Below are positions 31,601 to 39,159 of a stretch of 64,000 nt of DNA, piece by piece. The notes beneath the pieces are model-generated. The model had not been told where the DNA came from. It did not search any database and worked only from the letters and a program-made list of their open reading frames with translations. Position 1 is the stretch's first letter, and each line of letters opens with the position of its first letter. Source of the stretch: Volucella zonaria (Eukaryota > Arthropoda > Insecta > Diptera > Syrphidae); assembly GCA_963966105.1 (NCBI GenBank), contig OZ014531.1, positions 92,817,651-92,881,650 of the forward strand, read 5' to 3'. The position numbers were made by a program, and so were the translations under genes.

Positions 31601-34531
31601 TCGCTTGAGGAAACCTATACATTTCGCAGCATTTTTGGCAACATCAAATATGTGGTCATTCCAACGTAAGTTGTCATTGACATACATGTCGAAAATGGAA
31701 GGTCTATCGGTTTTGACGATGCAAGTGCCATTCATGAATAATGGCTGGGTGTTTAAATTTCGCTTTAACGACAGCAGACAGCATTGTGTTTTGGAAGCAT
31801 TAAATTCTCTGTTAGTGGTTCCCCAATTAGTTATGCTGGTAATATCAGAATTTAATCAGCTTAACATCCGCTGCCGTTCCCGTTCTACAGCTGAAGAGCA
31901 GGGACGTGAGTCCGGGAACGAATATGAAAAGCAGAGAGTACTGTCGTCAGCGAAGAAATATATTGGATTAGAGATAGCAAACAAGAGATCGTTGATGAAA
32001 ATTTAAAAGAGTGTCGGAAACAGAACGGAGACCTGGGGCACACCAGCATTTATTTTATGAATATCAGACTCGAAACCATCCAAAACAACTTGAATTGAAC
32101 GTTCCGAAAGGTAATTTCTAATTCATTGAAGAAGAGAGTCGTCGATACCAAAAATACGCATTTTCGACAAAAGAGCCTGATGCCAAACTCTGTCAAATGC
32201 CTTAGAAATATCAAGTGTAACTATCTTGCTTTCGCCAGAATGATGTACGCTTTGGTTCTACTTTTCGGTGAGACATACCAGCAGATCACTAGTGGACCTA
32301 TTGCTACGAAAACCACATTGCCGGTCATTGAGAAGTTTTCGTGTTTCGAGATATTTCATTAGCTGACGGTTTATCAGCGTTTCCATGACCTTGGAAAGAA
32401 GAGACGTAAGTGCAATGGGTCTGTAGGAGGAGAGAGAGGAAGATTCGCCTTTTTTAGGGACGGGCTGGACAAATGCTGTTTTCCATCTGCTCGGAAAGAG
32501 TCCTAAGGAGTAGGATTGGTGAAAAAGCTTACGCAGTGATTTTTCCAGCGTGGAGTACACCTCTTTAGAAGAAGGTGAGATATACCACCTGGACCAGCGG
32601 ATTTATGCATGTTGAGATCTTTAAGTACTCTTGCTACTACGAGTGCGAAAGTGGATTCGTCCCATTGTAGATTCGATGCACTCAAGTGTAGCACAATCTG
32701 GGAGTGTTGAGCTAGCCGCAAAGTGTGCAGAAAGCAGATTGGCCTTGTCCAAAGAGCTGACAGCTGGAATGTCATTGTAAATGAGCGTTGGGATGGAGGA
32801 TGAGGCAGAATTTCTAATATTTTTGACGAATGACCAAAAGATTTTTACTGCCTTTGGGACATTGCAGTATTCTTTGCCTCAGGTTTTGGTCGTATTGGAA
32901 TTTCACACGCTTGAGAAAGACGTTGCAGTCATTTCTGGCTCGTTTGAACTTTCTTCGGTTTTCCTCTATTGGGCTGGTCTTGAAGGACCGAAAAAACATT
33001 TCTCTAACCCTCTTTACAGCTCGAGTCGTACCATGCCTTTTCTTTTGATTTGATACTCTTCAACCGATGAGGGATAAAGTTTCTCATTCCACAGAGAATG
33101 GTGTCTGTGATCATATCAGCAGCGGCATCCACGTCGTTATCGAGGAAACATAACGACCAGTTAAAATTCCTAAAGAAGCCGTTAAGTGCGCTCCAATTGG
33201 CTTTCTCGTATTGCCATATGGTTCTTTTAGGAATCTTTTTTCTAACTGTGTGGTAGGTGTACGAGAATTTAGCTGATATGGCACAGTGGTCCGACGAGCC
33301 TAGATGGAAGAGCACAGCAACGCAGTACTTGTCAGGATGAGAAGTTAAAAACAAGTCCAGGGTGTTGGCGGTATGACTATCAACGTCTGGTATTCGTGTG
33401 CGCTCATTGACTAGCTGGGTTAAGTTATTTTCCGCAGCGAAGTTCTCAACACATCGTCCTTCGGGTGTTGTCTGTCTAGAATGTCGAAGCCAACCAGAAT
33501 TGTGTATATTGAAATCGCCCGTAATCACGATTTCAATATGAGGATACAGGGATACAATTCTTTGAATGGAGTCAGACAGCGCATCTAATCCGTTAAATGT
33601 CGAGTTGCTGTCCAGTTTGGGGATTCTGTAAATAGAGCAGTAGTGGACAATTTGCTTACGGAGATGGAATTTTAACCACATGAAATTGAATTCCGGAGTG
33701 AAACAGGGACTACATTGTGGTGGAATTTGGTAAGCTACGAGTACATCACTACGCATATAAATGGCGAGACCGCGGTGAGAGAAGAATAATGGCACTAGTT
33801 CGTAGCCAGGTAGCTTCAGATCAGAGTGGTCTGAAAGTGCGAAGTGAAAATTCTAACGATGGTTTACCGAATCACATTGCTGTAGGTGTTATGCCCTTAC
33901 AACAATATGAAACAGTGCACCAACAAAATTTTCACACACAACCCGCTATCGGTTATTACACGCACTCTGTCATTGCCCGTGCCGTATGATAAATACAGTA
34001 GCGGCAATGATCGAGCGCAAGCAACAGTACTACGACCAGGAGCGGGAGAGGTAGGATACCCGCACTGTGTGATAATTTTTGTTTTTTTTTCATTTGCACT
34101 GTGCACGGTTTCAGTTTTTTTTTTTTTTTTTTTTTTTGTGGCAGCACGGAGAAATACGAGTGCAGGAAGACGTGTGCATTAGTCGGTGGTCGACACGACT
34201 TACTTACTTAACTAACTCAACTAAATGTTACAATTCTCCCTTTCTGCCTATAAGAAGATCAATTCCTCAAATGTCAGTCAAACAATAAAAATTATTTATT
34301 TAAATTTCTTATCAATATCTTTGTTTTTATTTCTTGTTTTTCATAACAATATGTTTTTATAATAAACTTTTTTTCTTTTCCTATTTCAGTGAAGCCAATT
34401 CACAAATCGAACATTACATAATGAACTCCTTGGGTATAGTTTTAGTTGCAATAGGAATTATTGTTTCCTTTGCCGTAAGACGATCTAATGCTCCAGCCAC
34501 CGCCAAAGTATATGTAACTGAACGCATTTAA
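16452..34531 (+). CDS. Cytochrome b561 (ascorbate-type transmembrane ferrireductase), 5'-partial
   Basis: Spliced exons 16452-16675, 16759-16988, 17067-17231 and 34390-34531 give about 253 residues with the six-helix cytochrome b561 fold. TM1 lies around EYLLIVILSTILLVG. The four haem-ligand histidines expected of the family are visible in NLHPALMVAG (TM2), LAHMFFHACAIP (TM3), SLHSWLGFV (TM4) and VPIHASFG (TM5). A positively charged loop LLYRLCRCLKH matches the cytosolic ascorbate-side loop, and SLHSW the luminal substrate motif. The last exon supplies TM6 and a short tail ending in VTERI. By family the protein moves electrons from cytosolic ascorbate across an endomembrane to monodehydroascorbate or ferric iron. 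All introns have GT/AG ends and phases agree. The last intron is 17.2 kb and full of transposons. N-terminal exon(s) missing. Drosophila relatives include CG1275 and nemy; I cannot say which is the ortholog. Confidence 0.95.
16759..16988 (+). CDS. Cytochrome b561 internal exon 2
   Basis: Acceptor ttttgtag; an 83-bp intron precedes it. It completes a serine codon, then ILLYRLCRCLKH, TM3 with two histidines, the SEPPKENFYSLHSWLG loop, and TM4. Ends TTC TTC AG before donor gttagt. Confidence 0.93.
17067..17231 (+). CDS. Cytochrome b561 internal exon 3
   Basis: Acceptor gttttcag; a 78-bp intron precedes it. Encodes FLVLLCCENATYGCRATMVP, the TM5 histidine in VPIHASFG, and the TGLVEKERELSVEKDL loop. 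Ends AAG before donor gtaagt at 17232. Confidence 0.93.
17667..17893 (+). repeat. Tc1-A left TIR with IR/DR motifs
   Basis: Outer motif CTGTGCAAAACCTAAGCAAC at 17673-17692 recurs at about 17872-17891 (GAGCTGTGCAAAACC...). Two copies in each end, about 200 bp apart, are the transposase-binding arrangement known in long-TIR Tc1 elements such as Sleeping Beauty and Minos. Confidence 0.9.
18069..19989 (+). mobile_element. Nested 1.92-kb DNA element, CACTGG termini, 3-bp TSD
   Basis: The left end CACTGGGCAACAA (18069) and the inverse of the right end CACTGGTCAACAA (to 19989) form 13-bp TIRs with one mismatch. Inside each, a further TACTCGGA[C/G]AT block is shared. TTA stands on both sides (18066-18068, 19990-19992). 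Removing the element and one TTA makes the surrounding Tc1 transposase read straight through (LKI then IDEF), which fixes the boundaries. CACT[A/G] ends and 3-bp TSDs are the signature of the CMC (CACTA-like) superfamily. It contains only one gene family, described next. Probably a complete small element rather than a fragment. Confidence 0.9.
18314..19839 (+). pseudogene. Decayed gene of an uncharacterised arthropod family; candidate transposase
   Basis: It begins MPRSCGNCPDLFCYICGEFT (Cys-rich start) at 18314. After stops and frame changes it continues 'PHICCLRCHRQLTGWF' near 18450 and 'SKHSIKYADVSSVTRPEP' near 18570, then a 400-codon open frame from 18637 in the same frame. Conserved features in that frame: RLFIDASK (Asp124), ICSDLK (Asp178), CCFLCEWDSRA (Cys197/Cys200, His210), PPLRIKLGL, MSLKLHFLHSHLDFF, and EHGERFHQDI (Glu348, His351, Asp353). 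I know this family as a frequent 'uncharacterised protein' in arthropod genomes; its function is not established as far as I know. Being the only gene in a TIR/TSD-bounded element, and having a spaced D..D-CxxC..H..E pattern, suggests an RNase-H-fold transposase. A segment after PPLRIKLGLIK seems deleted relative to relatives I remember. Confidence 0.8.
20323..20382 (+). other. 60-nt intron in the Tc1-A transposase
   Basis: Donor AG|gtaatg and acceptor atattag|G; splicing joins HLRS-R to LNFARKY in phase 2. The same position in copy B (37253-37312) also holds exactly 60 nt. The Minos transposase gene of Drosophila hydei is known to have a 60-bp intron. Confidence 0.85.
20994..21220 (-). repeat. 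Tc1-A right TIR with IR/DR motifs
   Basis: The inner motif GTTGCTTAGGTTTTTCACAG at about 20997-21016 and outer motif GTTGCTTAGGTTTTGCACAG at about 21197-21216 are inverted copies of the left-end motifs, again about 200 bp apart. Confidence 0.9.
21223..21950. other. No recognised gene
   Basis: Intron sequence of b561 with no recognised element. Two TACTCGTA octamers (21729-21736, 21831-21838) lie here. Confidence 0.4.
21952..22180 (-). pseudogene. RTE-like non-LTR endonuclease N-terminus
   Basis: On minus, 'LRVCTCNVRC' is the usual start of an APE-type endonuclease (RxxTxNVR), followed by 'LGSYEANVTTIQQTRMDG' (normally ..A.QE.RW.G, with the metal-binding Glu changed to Gln). About 70 residues only. 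It matches the family of the 47.4-50.4 kb relic, which begins just downstream of this point. A TACGAGTA octamer splits the segment in front of LRVCT. Confidence 0.7.
22338..23325 (+). pseudogene. Mariner-superfamily relic (WCGLW type, copy 4)
   Basis: Start MERLTPEKRLQIIEFSYQN at 22338, then 'YGRHNLPAEQAIQAIVPKF' and 'LSDIKPPAR' (HTH linker), 'QQLELCYSTTWTILRKDLDL' near 22610, 'ELRPHDLPQRRIFGEWALE' near 22700, 'RKVVFSDEAHFWLSMG' (first Asp, near 22785), 'KCAFWCDLWSGGIVARSF' near 22890, 'GEKCISRLN' near 23090, 'YVKSLVYADKPASISALN' near 23160, and the tail 'HLHEIIFKK' near 23300. The block carrying the second Asp (QQDGAT...) is deleted near 23015. Best N-terminus of the family in this window. 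Confidence 0.8.
23457..25718 (+). mobile_element. Tigger/pogo-type DNA transposon
   Basis: The left end CACCAATACCTCGCTTTGCG (23457) and the inverse of the right end CACCAATACCTCACTTTGCG (to 25718) are flanked by TA (23455-23456, 25719-25720). Length 2262 bp. The left 130 bp also carries a cluster of GCGTCG words (see findings). The single gene is a Tigger-like transposase with one stop and several frameshifts, so the copy is fairly young but dead. It lies in sense in the b561 intron. Confidence 0.93.
23925..25575 (+). pseudogene. Tigger-like transposase (CENP-B HTH + DDE), broken
   Basis: The likely start is MSGKGVAGRITKNKNK at 23925, followed by a CENP-B-type HTH ('SLETKLDILRRFDKVEKAVEI'). 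An in-frame TAA stands at 24101-24103; reading continues without a shift through a second HTH ('IPLSKMVIQRKAKSLF', 'GWFERFKVRANLHS'). The DDE core follows: 'VFNVDETGLFWKRLP' (first Asp, near 24515), 'ALVLVDNAPGHP' (second, near 24860) and 'TSVIQPMDQGVISTF' (third, near 24960), the DDxD form of Tigger/pogo. Frameshifts at about 24715, 25090 and 25400. The tail 'QQTLDQFFVKES' near 25500 resembles a PCNA-binding QxxLxxFF motif, a known feature of the pogo group. Confidence 0.92.
25721..26497. other. No recognised gene
   Basis: AT-rich b561 intron sequence between Tigger and the next element; only short chance frames. Confidence 0.4.
26498..26947 (+). repeat. Left ~450-bp TIR
   Basis: Pairs with 28198-28632 in inverted orientation, from CAGGGTGTCCCAG to the shared inner end GTACGATCAACAGATT / AATCTGTTGATCGTATG. 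Confidence 0.9.
27300..28110 (+). pseudogene. DDE transposase of the long-TIR element, intron-bearing
   Basis: Pieces: 'QWLRRKHAEDGQFLKNVLW' then 'TDKAHFTRDG' (first Asp, near 27440), 'HHHNLHHWSDSNLHLIRTTSF' to 27530, a 55-nt intron 27538-27592, 'LSVNVWAGLIENTLVGPHV' near 27600-27655, 'YYLEFLRERLPELLEDVPL' near 27680, 'MFFQQDRAPCH' (second Asp, near 27755), 'NERWIGRF' and 'WPPRSPDLTPMHFFFW' (third Asp, near 27860-27900), then 'MKEKVY'. The catalytic order is that of mariner-superfamily transposases. Frameshifts and stops disable it; no convincing N-terminal HTH is left. Confidence 0.83.
28198..28632 (-). repeat. Right ~435-bp TIR, carrying a 6-bp scar
   Basis: Inverse partner of 26498-26947. 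One clean difference is an extra 6 bp that turns TA into TACTCGTA at 28445-28452. Confidence 0.9.
28445..28452. repeat. TACTCGTA octamer, proven 6-bp insertion
   Basis: In the right TIR of the 26498-28632 element. The left TIR (inverse of about 26681-26696) reads CCAAAACTATTTTTGTACC; the right TIR reads GAACTA-CTCGTA-TTTTTATACC. TA became TACTCGTA. Confidence 0.93.
28635..29395 (-). other. Unassigned open stretches
   Basis: Two minus-strand frames (28709-28891 and 29017-29211) rich in Lys/Arg/Glu, joined by a readable stretch (KTFEVWKIELIDRQKALTKS near 28950), could be one decayed coiled-coil-like or gag-like reading frame. No domain recognised. Confidence 0.25.
29401..31125 (+). pseudogene. 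Non-LTR retrotransposon relic (EN-RT, CR1/L2/jockey-group)
   Basis: Endonuclease end: 'GDFNFNILENN' at 29412 and 'CLDHIYGRFSN' near 29535. RT: 'SNSCGIDGISNRILKSI' near 30290, 'NNYRPISLISSIKKVFEK' near 30407, 'FGFQKGKCTEDAV' near 30520, 'VPQGSALGPILFLIYIN' near 30740, 'TAFADDVGLSNG' near 30825 (FADD catalytic box), 'TWFTLHKLTI' near 30920, and 'ILIDSRMCF'-like end near 30975. Several stops. The strand is cut at about 31125, exactly where the minus-strand jockey-like element has its 3' end, so that element inserted here. Confidence 0.85.
31126..33870 (-). pseudogene. Jockey-like non-LTR retrotransposon, EN-RT, opposite strand
   Basis: Reads on minus. APE-type endonuclease 33795-33004: 'GLAIYMRSD', 'VITGDFNIHNSGW' (catalytic GDFN), 'LDLFLTSHP', 'LGSSDHCAISAKF' (SDH box). 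RT: 'LNMHKSAGPGGIS' near 32610, 'FPSRWKTAFVQPVPKKGES' and 'YRPIALTSLLSKVMETL' near 32480-32370, 'RQCGFRSNRSTSDLLV' near 32300, then a decayed palm. The C-terminal tail 'PSGRVRPKHL' is near 31560. The 3' end at 31126-31540 matches the fragment at 15010-15405. ORF1 is absent, so 5'-truncated. The 33004-33795 frame of 263 codons is the longest intact endonuclease in the window. Confidence 0.88.
33871..34389. other. Intron tail with long poly-T run
   Basis: Between the jockey-like element and the last b561 exon. A run of about 24 T at 34114-34137 could be the poly(A) tail of a minus-strand insertion; nothing else is recognisable. The acceptor tract ttttcctatttcag ends at 34389. Confidence 0.4.
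34390..34531 (+). CDS. Cytochrome b561 terminal coding exon
   Basis: After the acceptor ctatttcag: (S)EANSQIEHYIMNSLGIVLVA, then IGIIVSFAVRR (TM6 and its positive stop), ending VYVTERI and TAA at 34529-34531. The 5' part of the open frame (34334-34389) is intron. Confidence 0.93.
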
Positions 34532-34605
34532 ACTAATTAAGGTCTTTTCTAAACAAAACAAAAAAAGTAATAAAACTCGAAAGCAATTTGTGTAATATTA
34601 TAAAA

Positions 34606-34611
34606 AATAAA
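34606..34611 (+). promoter_or_regulatory. Candidate poly(A) signal of b561
   Basis: AATAAA 75 bp past the stop codon, with further AATAAA-like words near 34640. The very AT-rich sequence makes the exact site uncertain. Confidence 0.4.
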
Positions 34612-35502
34612 AAACTCATTTAATTTCGAATGAATTAAATAATAAACAATAACACCTAAATAGATTATATATGATAAAATTACATAAATGAGCGTTATAA
34701 GTTTATAAGATGATGAAAAAAAAAAAAAACAAAAAAACACAAGACATCGTTGCGAGATAATTTCCTTTTTGTTTCTTTTATTGTCTGAAGCACAAATCAG
34801 AATCTTTTCCAATTCGTTTAACTTTAAGAAAACTAAAGATATTATTAGTAAATCGTACCTATTCGTTGCATATACATACATATACGTATTGTTGAAATTT
34901 TTAAAGAAAAATAATTATATTTTGTTTTTTTATTTAATTTTTTTTTTCCTCGTGCGTACCTATTGTTAAGAGTCAAAATATGTTTTCAACTGTAAAACAC
35001 ATTTAAATAAATAAATTTTTTTATTTATATTTATTTTTGGTTTTATTTTTCCTTACTTACTTCATATTTATTCATTTCATATTTAAAAAGTAGATTTATT
35101 AAAAAAAAAATGAACCAAAACAAAGATTAAATAAAAATATAAAAAATATATATATATATCACAATTTACATTCATACCTATATCTTAACAATCTTTTGTA
35201 ATACATGCATTACAAAATCAAAAAACCACCGAACTTAATTTTTAAAATAAAGATTTTAAAAACCAATTAAAAAAATTATATACCTATACGAAAAATATTG
35301 TGTCTAACTTTAGAAAAGAAACATTGCCATTATCTTAAATTAAAGAACAACTAATGCAAGTAGTCTAAAATTTAAAATTTAAATCAAAATTCGAAATATA
35401 AGATCTGTGCAGTAGGGCTCGTCAGATTAAATTGACATCATGCGAGTATTTAATACCACCAGGGTTTAGATAATTTCGATACGTAAATTTGCTAATAAAT
35501 AC

Positions 35503-35538
35503 GAGTATTCGGAGTATTCGGAGTATTCGGAGTATTCG
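35503..35538 (+). repeat. Tandem repeat, 4 x GAGTATTCG
   Basis: Four perfect 9-bp units (35503-35511, -35520, -35529, -35538) followed by a diverged GAGTCATCC. The first unit overlaps a TACGAGTA octamer (35500-35507). Confidence 0.95.
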
Positions 35539-36873
35539 GAGTCATCCTGCTTTACAACATACGAATAATAATTATTTAGTTTATTTAGACACGATTAAAC
35601 CGTAAAATCACTGAACAACAATCAAAAATGTAAGTTATGTTGTTTTAGTTAACAACAAAAGGATAATGATCGCAATCAAATGAATAATCCCAATAGGACA
35701 AACTTATATTCAAAATTGTAATTCAATTCTTATTATTACGTATATTAAATGAAAAAAAAAAAAAAACAATTCTAGGCTGAAAAAAAAATTCTACAGGATA
35801 CTCGCGTTATATCACTGAAATGATTTCCTTTGGTTTTACTTTTGGTACCTGCTGTAACCCAGTCCTATTTTGCTCCAAAATCTCATAGCTCACGTTCACC
35901 GGTAGTGTTATAATTTTTTTTAGAAAAGTGCGTACATGAACTTATGAACTAGATATTTGGAATAAGCGAAATTGTTGAATTTTAAGTATTGTCCAAAAAG
36001 CAGCAAATTCTGTTCTTTTGCGTCTTTCTCCTAGCATTACCTATAATCCATGATTTGTGGCTGAGATATCCATTTTAGTTAGGCCGTTGTAATTTTTAAA
36101 TATTTTTAAAATTGATAGGAATTAGCTAAAGTAAAATCATAATACTCCAAAACGATTCAATTTCGGAAATCAGAATTTCTCTCGCTGTTTAACTTTCCGT
36201 TAGGTGATATACTATAGTACTCGTAAGTTTATACAAGAAAACTAAAAATTGGCCCACGTCTTTTACAAACAGTTGCAGAACAATTTGATTAATATTGGCT
36301 CTCAATATTTTGTAAACCACAAAAGGGTAGGTACCTCCGGAAAATCTGTCAATGAAATTTGAACACTTGCAACGAATTTACCCTGATCTCCTTGCGGCTT
36401 TCACATGCAATATTTCGGATATAGTCTTCGATAAAATATAAATCACCGGTAATATCTGTTCAGCCGCACTCTTTCCAGGTATCAACTACACTTTGTCACG
36501 TCCTCTGATGCTAATAAACAGTGTTGTGCAAAACATACCGAATTTTTCTTGAACATTTTTCTTTGAAGAATTCTATGGGGCAGGATTACAGTAGGTACAC
36601 TTGTTTGACAATTTAAGAAAATCTATTGAATAAGTTTATAAATAAAAAAAAAACAAGGCATTGCTATTATTGTTCTATCAAAAACTGTACCTCAACGCAA
36701 TGCCATGCCTGTGCAAAATATACCGATTTTCAAGAGTACCGTATTTTCTTGCTCTTTAACTTGCTGATAATGGTTTTGGCTGTCATTCAAATTGAGTTAT
36801 ACAATTAACAGAACTTAAAAGGTCTGGTGCACAGTGCAAAAGGTCAGGTGTCTCCAATTTGTTTACTAATAAA

Positions 36874-37925
36874 ATGGCTACAAATAAATACAGTAGTACG
36901 GTTAAAAACCCGGTGGTAGCGGATTTCAGGGCAGTGCTAAAACAAAAATATATAACCTAAAGAATAAAATGCAATAGTCAACAGTGCGTGACATTATAAA
37001 AGAGTTTCGGAATGGAAAATCGGGCAAAACCATTCACTGTGAAGGACGTCCAAGAAAAAGTACACTCCGAACCGATCGGCAAATTAAAAAAATGATTCTT
37101 AGCGACCCTTTCTTGCCTTCAAGAAAAATTGTTAGTGAGCTCAATCTTTCAATTGAAGCAAACACCGTACGCAGGCCTTTAAAAGAAGCTGATTTGTGTT
37201 CTTTTCGTCCAGCGAAAAAGCCTCTACTTACTGCTAAGCATAGACAACAAAGGTACCATTTTATTCTTCTAGTAAGTCTTTGATTACTTAGCTAACGCTA
37301 ATCGTTTCTTAGACAGGAATTCGCAAGAAACCATTTGAATCGTTCAGAAACGAAGTGGAAAACCGTACTCTTTAACGACGGGAGTAGGTTCAACTCGATT
37401 GCTTCCCATGGAAGTATTCATGTTAGAAGAAAGAACGGGACACGTCTTCAGCCACGACATTGTCGTCCATCCGTGAAGCATGGAGGATGCTCAATGATGG
37501 TGTGGGGATCTTTTTCTGATGCGGGATGTGGACCAATACATGAGATTAGTGGCATTATGGATCGTTTTCAATATAGGAATATACTGGAATCCGTAATGGT
37601 ACCATACGCAGAGGAAGAGATGCCACTGCGTTGGGTTTATTAACATGATAATGACCCAAAAAATTCATCAAAATTGGTAAAGGAGTGGTTTGTGTAAAAA
37701 AATGTTGTTATTTTGGAATGGCCCTATTAATCGACCGATCTAAACCCTATCGAGAACTTGTGGCCCATTTTAAAAAGACGGCTAGGATCAAAGACGCATA
37801 CATCCAGAAACGCACTTATGACGTCACTAAATAATGAATGGGAGAACATTTCAAAATAAATTTTTGAGAATCCAGTGTCGTCCATACCTAAAAGATGCGA
37901 GGAGGTCTTAAAAAAACAACGGTTA
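36874..37925 (+). pseudogene. Tc1-B transposase (intron-bearing), broken
   Basis: MATNKYSSTVKNPVVADFRA at 36874, then after a frame change 'VRDIIKEFRNGKSGKT' near 36985, 'CEGRPRKSTLRTDRQIKKM' (AT-hook-like GRPRK linker), 'SFRPAKKPLLTAKHRQQR', and a 60-nt intron (37253-37312). Next are 'TKWKTVLFNDGSRFNSI' (first Asp followed by Gly, GlySer replacing the usual Glu-Ser), 'SVKHGGCSMMVWGSFS' near 37475, 'MPLRWVY*HDNDPKNSS' (second Asp after a stop, near 37640), 'LNPIENLWPILKR' with the glutamate near 37745. DD34E Tc1 type, inactive by stops and shifts. Confidence 0.88.
37253..37312 (+). other. 60-nt intron in the Tc1-B transposase
   Basis: AG|gtacc ... tttcttag|ACAG; joins QQR to QEFARNH in phase 2. 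Same position and same length as 20323-20382. Confidence 0.85.
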
Positions 37926-38439
37926 TTGGACAAAAGGTCTTAAAAAACAACGGTTACTGGACAAAATATTAAGTATAACAAAAATCCGGTTTATTTTGCA
38001 CAGGCCGTTACCGAATTAAGTTAAGTTTTTTTTTGTTTCTATAATAAAACATATTACCTCAAAACCTGTATTTTCTTTTATTTTTAAACTTATACAAGTT
38101 TTCTTAAGCGGACAACGAATTTTACTTAGGTTCTTTCGGTTCCCTAAAATTCACCAAAGAAAACTGTTCGATAAAAATCCATTATGTTTTCCACAACACT
38201 GTATTTTGTCCGCTGAATTCCTTTACTATCGATACTCCCTAAAAATAGAACTGTTTACTGTCTCTTTACCAATCAAAGAGAGATCGAATGCCTGTGAGAT
38301 AAATTCCGCTTTCCGAGAATCCCTTAAATTGCTTGATGTGTTCGTTGCTGATAACCCAAAACGAGAAACGACTCAGAATGCCGAGAAAAGTATCCTTTGG
38401 CAAAATAGAATCTTTTTAACCGATTTTATTGGACCTACT

Positions 38440-38695
38440 ATAATAAAGAACTGGTGAGTTTTAGGGAACGATGGGTCACATCCAAAGGATATACAAGGTG
38501 TGCAATGTTTGATGGTATACGCACAAAAATTATACTGCTTTCTCGGATTGAGTTGGGAATTTCAAGTAGCCCCCTATTTGTACCTCTTCCCAGGATTTCA
38601 TGTATTCCAATCAATTCATGTATTACACAGTCAAGTACACTTAACATATCCATGTCGGTAGTAGTTTGATGATGAAAATTTTTAAAGCATAGCAA
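38440..38695 (-). pseudogene. Possible pogo-like DDE scrap
   Basis: The minus frame carries 'SSIIFVRIPSNIAHLVYPLDV', which resembles the block holding the third catalytic Asp of pogo/jerky-type transposases (..F.LPPN.THLLQPLDV..). Only about 85 codons are open, and flanks give no clear continuation. Confidence 0.4.
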
Positions 38696-38699
38696 TAAA

Positions 38700-39155
38700 A
38701 ATCCGGATACTTAGTTCTTTTCTTATTTATGACTTTTATTCTGATCGTCTCTGACATTTGTTTTGCCAAATTTGCAAATGTTAACTGGTGGCACCCCGTC
38801 GATTACTATCCTATGTATGGATGTCAATGAATTGGTATACTACAGTGCCTATCAAAATTATGAGTCGCTTTGATTTTTTTCACGGTTGCCTGTCTCGGCG
38901 TAGTAGGTAAATATTAAATTCATTCTGTTTTATTAAATTAAAGGGGAATAATAACCTGTTCAGTAATTTTCACTGCTTGCCCGAGGGACACGTCGTGCGT
39001 GTGTGTGCGACGATATATGAAGAGAAATGTAAGTTCAAATTGAGTGAGAGTATTTTGAGAAACAATCCACGCATATCTGGGGTTTGTTGGGGCACTCTGG
39101 GCAGTAGGTGGTTATCCTCTTGATTTTGTTTCTTGCAGTATTTCTGTCAGACTAC
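38700..39155. other. No recognised gene
   Basis: Sequence between the pogo scrap and the piggyBac relic; probably includes the unread end of the piggyBac element, but no TTAA-flanked end could be fixed. Confidence 0.35.
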
Positions 39156-39159
39156 TTTT

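Larger units (their letters stand above)
17232..34389 (+). other. 17.2-kb transposon-filled last intron of cytochrome b561
   Basis: Donor AG|gtaagt at 17232 and acceptor ctatttcag|T at 34389. Joining gives an in-frame serine (AG+T) and completes TM6. The first two visible introns are about 80 bp, so the length of this one is due to inserted elements: a Tc1 with a nested element, RTE and WCGLW relics, Tigger, a long-TIR element and two non-LTR relics. Most lie in sense orientation with the gene. Confidence 0.9.
34540..36518. other. AT-rich intergenic DNA (b561 3'UTR at its start)
   Basis: Very AT-rich, with poly-A and (TA)n tracts (for example 35146-35158). Apart from the 3'UTR and one tandem repeat, nothing is supportable. 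Confidence 0.5.
36519..38201 (+). mobile_element. Tc1-type element B, complete with TIRs
   Basis: The left end CAGTGTTGTGCAAAACATACC at 36519 and the inverse right end CAGTGTTGTGGAAAACATAAT to 38201; TA follows on the right (38202-38203) while the left flank reads AA. Inner repeats of the end motif at about 36705-36722 (CCTGTGCAAAATATACCG) and 37987-38006 (inverted) give the same IR/DR layout as copy A. Length 1683 bp. A third copy of this subfamily starts at 63911. Confidence 0.9.

Noticed and set aside
34549..34969. Phe/Lys/Tyr-rich frames behind the b561 stop
   Set aside because: Low-complexity translations of AT-rich 3'UTR and intergenic DNA.
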